Assembly (NCBI GenBank): GCA_947455805.1
Contig: CANGSN010000203.1
Span: forward strand, 1-6,259
From: Planctomycetota bacterium
Lineage (GTDB): Bacteria > Planctomycetota > UBA1135 > UBA2386
Direction: 5' to 3'
DNA: 6,259 nucleotides
The position numbers and the translations under genes were made by a program. Shown here piece after piece: positions 1-4,610 of the stretch (the stretch's first letter is position 1; each line of letters begins with the position of its first letter). The notes below the pieces were generated by a model. It saw nothing but the letters and a program-made list of their open reading frames with translations, ran no database searches and was not told the DNA's origin.

Positions 1-248
1 ACCGTGAGGCCGTGCGCGCGCTCGTTCGCAGACTCGTTCGCCGCCGCCGCGGGCGCCACTTCCGGCGCCAGCACCCGTTCGACCGCCGCCTGCTGCGCCG
101 CTGGCTCGACCACGGTCGGCGCGTTCGTGCCACCGGCATCCACCGGCAGGGGTGCAGCGAGCGGTGAACTCGCCCACCACCAGGCGGCGAGCGCGAGCCC
201 GATCCCCGCGAGCCAGAGCCATCGACGAGCCGTTCGCACGGGGCGCAT
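1..248 (-). CDS. Membrane-anchored or secreted protein of unknown function, N-terminal part only
   Basis: The frame opens with ATG at 248 and runs without a stop for 82 codons off the left edge, so only the N-terminus is visible. It begins MRPVRTARRW, a positively charged n-region, followed by a hydrophobic stretch at about residues 10-25 (LWLAGIGLALAAWWWA). This looks like a signal peptide or an uncleaved signal anchor. Residues 28-75 are rich in Ala, Pro, Val and Glu with no recognisable motif, resembling a flexible linker before an exported domain that lies outside the window. It starts 27 bases after the stop of the glycosyltransferase gene on the same strand, so the two are probably co-transcribed. 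I see no clear Shine-Dalgarno sequence before the ATG. The reading rests on the coherent signal sequence and on the tight spacing. The function cannot be told from this fragment. Confidence 0.6.
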   Translation of the reverse strand, partial: MRPVRTARRWLWLAGIGLALAAWWWASSPLAAPLPVDAGGTNAPTVVEPAAQQAAVERVLAPEVAPAAAANESANERAHGLT

Positions 249-275
249 GCTAGCGCGAGCCAGCCCCGATCGCCG

Positions 276-2222
276 TCAGGGCAGGAGCCGCAGCGCGCCG
301 ATCGCCGCCGGTCCGACCGCGCGTTCCGAACCCGGCCGTTCGACGAAGTCGACCCACAGCGTGTCGTACGCGACCACTTCGGCGGGCACCGCGAAGCGCT
401 GTTCGTGCATGCCGGCGAGCGCCCGCAGCTCGCCGACGCCGGTCAGTGGCTCGGGCACGCCCCTCGCCTCGCCGACGACGACGTCGTCGCGCACGAAGCG
501 CAGCCGGTAGCCGACGAAGTGGCCGGCGACCTGCAACTGCACCGTGCGTTCGCGACGCGCACCACCGAGCGCCACGGCGAGGCCACCGTCGTAGACGATG
601 CGCGCCGTCGGTGCGTCGAACCAATAGGCGCCGAGCGGCACCGGCGTCGCCAGGTCCGCGAGCGCCACCGGCAAGCGCGGCGGCTGGCGGTACTGCTCGG
701 CGACGAAGGCGCGGAAGTCGGCGTCGTACGAGCCCACCGCCATGCGCAGCAGCGTCGCCAGCCGTTCGCCTTCGAACACCGGCGCCTGCGTCAGCGTGCG
801 CAGCGCGTCGTAGTAGCGGCGCAGACCCGCATGGTGCAGCCGGTTCTCGCCGGTCAGCACCGTCTCGTAGTAACCTTCGGGCACGCGCCGCAGCACGTGG
901 CCGATGCGCCAGTGCGCCGGGTCGCGCGCCGGCAAGCGCGTCAGCAGCGGATCGCACAGCAGCGGATCGAGAAGGTGGCCGCGCGGGCTCGTCTGGTAGC
1001 CGGGGATGCCGACGGCGCCGTTCACCAGCAACCAGCGCGCGCTGCGGCCTTCGGGGAACGCGATCGCCTCGAGCGCGCCGGCGACCGGGATCTGCCGCGT
1101 CGGACTGAACAGGCCGAGCACCGGGTAGTAGATGCGACGTTCGTCGACGATGCCGTGCTGCGCCTCGATCTGCGCTTCGCTCGGCGGCGTGTCGGACGCG
1201 GGGCTGCGCAGCCATTGTGGCACGCCACCGAGCGCCGCCAGCAGCAGGGCGCCGATCGCGACCGCGCACGAACGCTGCGGACGCTTCGCCAGCGACGGCG
1301 CCAGGATCGCCATCGCCACCACGAACGGCGGCAGGAAGAAGCGGCCGGCCATGAAGTCGCCGCCGACCTTCACCACGTAGCCGCAGTAGAGCAGCGCGCC
1401 GACCGCGAGCCAGCGCCCCGGACCGCGCAGGCCGGTGACGAGGCCGAGCACGATCGCCGGCAGCAGCAGCGGATCGTCGCGCAGCGCGAACGTCGCATAG
1501 CGCAGGCCCTGTTGCGCCAGCTCGAGTGCTGGGATGCCGACGCCGAACGCCTTCGCGTGCGCGGTCACCGGGAACGGGCTGCCGAACCAGATCGCCGCGA
1601 ACAGCAGCCACGCGAAGAACGGCGCCCCGCCGGCGAGTGCCTGCCGCAGCGCCGGGCGCACGCCGACCGCCGGTACCATCGCCAGCAGTGCCGGAGCACA
1701 CACGAGGGCGAGGTCCATGCGGTTCGTCGCCAGCAGCGCCGCCAGCAGCGCCGCCTTGCCGAAGCGTTCGTGCGCCGGCCGCTCCGGGCTGGATCGTTCG
1801 TCGAGCACGACGCCGGCGAACGCGAGCAGCAGCACGTAGGTCAGCGGTGTTTCGAGGCCCGACGTCGTGTAGTCGGTGAACGCGCGCGTGCCGAGCAGCA
1901 GCAGGCCGACCGCCAGCATCGCCGTCGGCCGCGCGGCGCGGCGCAGCAGCAGCACGATCGCGACCGTCGACAGCGCGAGCGAGATGCCGAGCGTCGTGAA
2001 GTAGACCTCGCCGGTCAGCGCGCGCCCGGCGGCCAGCAGCAGCATCCACAGCGGGTGCGTGAACGTCTGCACGCGGTCGACGAGGTTCCAGCGCAGGCCG
2101 AGCCCGCTGCACCAGTTCTCGACGGTGCGCAGCGTGATGTAGGCGTCGTCGCCGAGCCACGCGACGCGCACGGCGACGGCGAGCAACACCGTGGTCACGG
2201 CGACGAGGACGAGCGAGCGCAT
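276..2222 (-). CDS. GT-C type polytopic membrane glycosyltransferase, AftB/ZomB-like
   Basis: This 648-residue protein probably transfers a sugar from a lipid-linked donor on the outer face of the cytoplasmic membrane. What is seen: a first membrane helix at residues 3-23, directly followed by an acidic pair in DDAYITLR (25-32). This is the usual position of the GT-C catalytic or metal-binding Asp in the first outer loop. Conserved-looking blocks follow: NLVDRVQTFTHPLW (46-59), GGDFMAGRFFLP (287-298), GIPGY (405-409) and a DPLL..LPARDPAHWRIGH region (about 419-442). I count nine or ten hydrophobic segments up to residue 333, then a mostly soluble C-terminal half of about 310 residues. The DD..R start, the GGD-M--R block and the G-PGY block match what I remember of the AftB arabinofuranosyltransferase and ZomB-related membrane proteins; donor and acceptor here are unknown. 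The ATG at 2222 places the first helix correctly, though no good Shine-Dalgarno precedes it. The gene lies 45 bases after the cyanophycinase-like gene. The alternative is a GT-C-fold protein of another family. Confidence 0.75.
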   Translation of the reverse strand: MRSLVLVAVTTVLLAVAVRVAWLGDDAYITLRTVENWCSGLGLRWNLVDRVQTFTHPLWMLLLAAGRALTGEVYFTTLGISLALSTVAIVLLLRRAARPTAMLAVGLLLLGTRAFTDYTTSGLETPLTYVLLLAFAGVVLDERSSPERPAHERFGKAALLAALLATNRMDLALVCAPALLAMVPAVGVRPALRQALAGGAPFFAWLLFAAIWFGSPFPVTAHAKAFGVGIPALELAQQGLRYATFALRDDPLLLPAIVLGLVTGLRGPGRWLAVGALLYCGYVVKVGGDFMAGRFFLPPFVVAMAILAPSLAKRPQRSCAVAIGALLLAALGGVPQWLRSPASDTPPSEAQIEAQHGIVDERRIYYPVLGLFSPTRQIPVAGALEAIAFPEGRSARWLLVNGAVGIPGYQTSPRGHLLDPLLCDPLLTRLPARDPAHWRIGHVLRRVPEGYYETVLTGENRLHHAGLRRYYDALRTLTQAPVFEGERLATLLRMAVGSYDADFRAFVAEQYRQPPRLPVALADLATPVPLGAYWFDAPTARIVYDGGLAVALGGARRERTVQLQVAGHFVGYRLRFVRDDVVVGEARGVPEPLTGVGELRALAGMHEQRFAVPAEVVAYDTLWVDFVERPGSERAVGPAAIGALRLLP

Positions 2223-2267
2223 CGGCGCGTCACCATAACGAAGACGCGACGCGACCGCGCACGCTTC

Positions 2268-3401
2268 TCAACGCGGCTCGGCGAGCGTGGTCCCCGCCAC
2301 CAGTTCGAACACGACGCCATCGCCCGCCGGCATCGCGCGCACGGTGAAGCCGTCGCAGCGCAGTTCGTGCACACCGCTGCCCGGCACCATCGCGTGGCGG
2401 AACAGGCGCCACGATGCGAGCTGGCGGTTCTGGCCCGGCTCGACCACCGGCACCTGGCGCCCTGGCGCGTCAGGCAATCGCGGCGGGGCCGCGGCGCCGA
2501 GCGGCGCGATCGCGAGCCGTTCGCCCTGGCCGAGCAGGCGCGCGCGCAGCCCGAACAGCACCGAGCCCTCGCGCTGCGCGAACGTGCCGTCGACGAACAG
2601 CGACTCGCTCGGCGTGACGCCGACCAGCGTGCGGCTCGCCAGTTCGACCAGCACCGCGGCGTCCTCGCCGACGCCGAGGCCGAGGCGATCGGGGCCTTGC
2701 CGCAGCGCCGCGGCGAGGCGGCCGATCCGGTCGCGTTCGAAGAAGTGCGAGTCGGTCAACAGGCCGGGCAGGAACCCCATGCCCCAGCCGAGCCGCGGCC
2801 CGATCGGCGACGGCTCGCCGTCGCCCGACGTGTCCGGCACGCCGAGCGCCTGCGCCGAACGACCACCGAGCAGCATCTGCTCGCCCATCATCGCGCAGCC
2901 AGCACTGCCGCCGCCGACGATGCCGCCGCGCGCGAGCACAGCCAGCAGCGCCGCGAACTCGGGCGTCGGTGCGCCACTCGGCCGATAGCGCTCGGTGATG
3001 CGCTTCTGGTCGCCGCCGGTGAAGAACACCGAAGTCGCCGTCTGCAGCGTGGCAACCGTGTCGGCGGTCGACGTCGCGCGGCGCACGACCGAGACCTTGG
3101 TGGTCGGCGACCACGCGCGCAGCGCTTCGCTCTTGTCGGTGGCTTCGACGTCTTCGGGGCCGGTCGCCGCGGTGGCGACGACGACGTGCGGCGACTGCCC
3201 GGCCGGTGCTTCGAGCAGCAGTTCGTAGACGGAGCGGGTGTCGTCGTCGAGGCCGCCGCCGACCAGCAGCAGCCGGCCGTTCGCGGCGGCGAGCGCGCGC
3301 TCCTGCGCGGCTTCGTGCCAGCTCGAGGCGTTGGACGACGTTCGCGAGACGTGGCACGCCGCGAGTGCGACGAGCAGCAGCACGCACGAAGAACGACGCA
3401 C
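2268..3401 (-). CDS. cphB: Cyanophycinase-like S51 serine peptidase, predicted lipoprotein
   Basis: Cyanophycinase hydrolyses cyanophycin to beta-Asp-Arg dipeptides. This 377-residue protein carries a lipoprotein signal (MRRSSCVLLLVALAAC, lipobox LAAC, lipidated Cys16), so it should act outside the cytoplasm. Family features in order: LLLVGGG (44-50); FFTGGDQKRITE (126-137); the nucleophile elbow GGGSAG with Ser166; DSHFFERDRIGRL (217-229) with His219; and GLGVGEDAAVLV (241-252) with Glu246. Ser166, His219 and Glu246 are the likely catalytic residues. Gln132, Asp217, Arg223, Arg225 and Arg228 fall at the spacing I remember for the substrate pocket of Synechocystis CphB, but the Gln after the Asp is Ser218 here. 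The core is CphB-sized, with the signal peptide and a C-terminal tail of about 90 residues added. The start is GTG at 3401, one base after the peptidase stop, with GAGG six bases upstream, so translational coupling is likely. Other S51 members are dipeptidase E-like; the DxHF-R-R--GRL block favours cyanophycinase. The exact substrate is inferred. Confidence 0.88.
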   Translation of the reverse strand: MRRSSCVLLLVALAACHVSRTSSNASSWHEAAQERALAAANGRLLLVGGGLDDDTRSVYELLLEAPAGQSPHVVVATAATGPEDVEATDKSEALRAWSPTTKVSVVRRATSTADTVATLQTATSVFFTGGDQKRITERYRPSGAPTPEFAALLAVLARGGIVGGGSAGCAMMGEQMLLGGRSAQALGVPDTSGDGEPSPIGPRLGWGMGFLPGLLTDSHFFERDRIGRLAAALRQGPDRLGLGVGEDAAVLVELASRTLVGVTPSESLFVDGTFAQREGSVLFGLRARLLGQGERLAIAPLGAAAPPRLPDAPGRQVPVVEPGQNRQLASWRLFRHAMVPGSGVHELRCDGFTVRAMPAGDGVVFELVAGTTLAEPR

Positions 3402-3402
3402 G

Positions 3403-4428
3403 TCAATCCTCGAAGATGCGGATGGTGAAGCGCCCGTTGCTGTCGGCGAGGCCGCGATACATGCCTTCGCTGTTGAACGGCGCGCTGAGGTTGCCGTGCT
3501 TGTCGACCGCGATCAGCCCGCCGTCGCCTTCCTGCAGCGTGCGGCGCACCAGCGCGTCGGTCGCCTGCGCCAGCGTCTCGCGCGCCAGCTGCATGCGGGC
3601 CGTGATCGAGTGCGCGACCGCATGGCGGATGAACTGCTCGCCGGTGCCGGTGCAGCTGACGGCGACGGTGCCGTCGGCCCAATTGCCGGCGCCGATCACC
3701 GGCGTGTCGCCGACGCGGCCGAAGCGTTTGCCGGTCATGCCGCCGGTGCTGGTCGCCGCGGCGAGGCGTCCGTCGCGATCGCGCGCGACGCAGCCGACGG
3801 TGCCGTAGGCCCCCGCCTGCTGTGCAGGGCCGTCGGCGCGGCCGGTGCGCGCCCGTTCCTGAAGCACCTCGTCGAGGATCTGGCGACGGTGCTCGGTGTC
3901 GAAATGCGTGTTCGGCACGCGCTCGACGTTCTGCAGCGTCGCGAACTGCTCGGCGCCGTCGCCCATCAGCAGCACGTGCTTCGTCTTCGTCATCACGAGG
4001 CGCGCCAGCGACACCGGGTTCTTCACCGTGCGCACGCCGGCGACCGCACCACACTGCAGCGTCGGACCGTCCATGATCGACGCGTCGAGCTCGTGCTCGC
4101 CCTTCTCGTTGAACACGGCGCCCTTGCCGGCGTTGAAGTGCGGGTCGTCCTCGAGCACGCGCACGACCGCTTCGCAGACGTCGAGCGCGCTGTCGCCGGC
4201 GGCCAGCCGGTCGCGGCCGAGTTGCAGCGCGCGCGCCAGCGCGTCCTCGAACTCCTTGACCTTCTCCGGCGGCGTGTTGCGCGACAACACGCCGGCCCCG
4301 CCGTGGATGGCCAGCGCCCATTGCACCGGCGGCGGCTTCATCGGTCGCGACGACGCGCACGCGGCGAGCAGGACGAACGACAGGAACAGCGCCGAGGCGC
4401 GGACGCAGTGGCGAGCATGGAACGACAA
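3403..4428 (-). CDS. iaaA: Isoaspartyl peptidase/L-asparaginase (T2 Ntn hydrolase), predicted lipoprotein
   Basis: This enzyme hydrolyses beta-aspartyl (isoaspartyl) dipeptides and usually also asparagine. It is made as a precursor that cleaves itself before a Thr nucleophile. The 341-residue product has the family blocks in order: HGGAG (42-46), HFNAGKGAVFN (97-107), the cleavage site in AYGTVGCVARD with Thr210 as nucleophile, STGGM (227-231), GRVGDTPVIGAG (237-248), SCTGTGE (258-264) and PFNSEGMYRG (317-326). Thr228, Thr260 and Gly261, with Arg238 and Asp241, sit where the E. coli EcAIII catalytic and substrate-binding residues fall. Unlike the usual cytosolic enzyme, it begins with a lipoprotein signal: MSFHARHCVR, a hydrophobic run, then lipobox LAAC with Cys24. 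The start chosen is TTG at 4428, because a perfect GGAGGT lies six bases upstream and it gives a normal signal peptide; an in-frame ATG at 4488 would add 20 residues before it. The next gene encodes the cyanophycinase-like enzyme, which would supply its beta-Asp-Arg substrate. Confidence 0.93.
   Translation of the reverse strand: MSFHARHCVRASALFLSFVLLAACASSRPMKPPPVQWALAIHGGAGVLSRNTPPEKVKEFEDALARALQLGRDRLAAGDSALDVCEAVVRVLEDDPHFNAGKGAVFNEKGEHELDASIMDGPTLQCGAVAGVRTVKNPVSLARLVMTKTKHVLLMGDGAEQFATLQNVERVPNTHFDTEHRRQILDEVLQERARTGRADGPAQQAGAYGTVGCVARDRDGRLAAATSTGGMTGKRFGRVGDTPVIGAGNWADGTVAVSCTGTGEQFIRHAVAHSITARMQLARETLAQATDALVRRTLQEGDGGLIAVDKHGNLSAPFNSEGMYRGLADSNGRFTIRIFED
3408..3411 (-). promoter_or_regulatory. 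Ribosome binding site (GAGG) for the cyanophycinase-like gene
   Basis: On the minus strand GAGG lies six bases before the GTG start at 3401, inside the last codons of the isoaspartyl peptidase gene. It supports the GTG start and, with the one-base gap between the stop (3405-3403) and the start, suggests translational coupling of the two genes. Confidence 0.6.
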
Positions 4429-4434
4429 GGTTGG

Positions 4435-4440
4435 ACCTCC
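4435..4440 (-). promoter_or_regulatory. Strong Shine-Dalgarno (GGAGGT) that sets a TTG start
   Basis: On the minus strand a perfect GGAGGT is followed by six bases and then TTG at 4428. No other start in this frame has a comparable site at good spacing. It is the main reason for starting the isoaspartyl peptidase at TTG rather than at the in-frame ATG at 4488. The translation from TTG gives a compact lipoprotein signal peptide, which supports the choice independently. Confidence 0.75.
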
Positions 4441-4482
4441 GGACGCGTCCCAGCGTAGCGAGCACCCCCACGACAACGCCCA

Positions 4483-4500
4483 CGACATGGCGCCATGTCG
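4483..4500. promoter_or_regulatory. Perfect 18-bp palindrome, candidate operator
   Basis: The sequence CGACATGGCGCCATGTCG is its own reverse complement over all 18 bases. It lies in the intergenic region 54 bases upstream of the TTG start of the isoaspartyl peptidase, where an operator or promoter-proximal regulator site would be expected. By a simple random model a perfect 18-bp palindrome is expected well under once in a window of this length. It has no T-run on either side, so an intrinsic terminator is less likely. A dimeric regulator site is the inference; the regulator is not in the window. Confidence 0.4.
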
Positions 4501-4579
4501 GATCCTCGCATTCCCCACCTCGTCACCGGCCGTCGTCGGAACGACAGCGGGCTCCCGCGGATCGCCAAGCGCGCCGCGG

Positions 4580-4601
4580 GGGACGGACGACGCCCGTTCC
4601 C
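4580..4601 (-). terminator. Possible hairpin terminator after the secreted repeat protein gene
   Basis: Nine bases past the stop of the repeat-protein gene, the minus strand can form a 7-bp GC-rich stem: GGG then ACGG, with one bulged A between them, pairing with CCGT and CCC around a 7-base loop. There is no T-run after it, so it is at best a weak or factor-assisted terminator. Its position between two apparently unrelated genes is the main support. Confidence 0.3.
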
Positions 4602-4610
4602 TCGCCGAGA

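Noticed and set aside
250..2160. A 636-codon minus-strand frame overlapping the glycosyltransferase
   Set aside because: It is an Arg/Ala-rich shifted frame of the glycosyltransferase. The accepted frame has membrane helices and family motifs; this one has neither.
405..3428. A 1007-codon open frame on the plus strand, antisense to the glycosyltransferase and cyanophycinase-like genes
   Set aside because: The translation is low-complexity and very rich in Arg, Gln, Ala and His with no domain. In GC-rich DNA the antisense frame of real genes often lacks stops, and it runs across two well-supported genes and their gap.
2888..4483. A 531-codon minus-strand frame across both peptidase genes
   Set aside because: It is an Arg/Ala-rich shadow that crosses the junction of two genes with intact catalytic motifs in other frames.
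4486..4488. In-frame ATG at 4488 as the start of the isoaspartyl peptidase
   Set aside because: It would put about 20 extra residues before the signal peptide, lies inside the palindrome, and lacks a well-placed ribosome site. The TTG at 4428 has a perfect one.
4429..4610. Sigma-70 style promoter for the peptidase operon
   Set aside because: I looked for -35/-10 pairs on the minus strand. TTGTCG and TACGCT are present, but at a spacing of about 13 bases, which is too short. No convincing pair was found.
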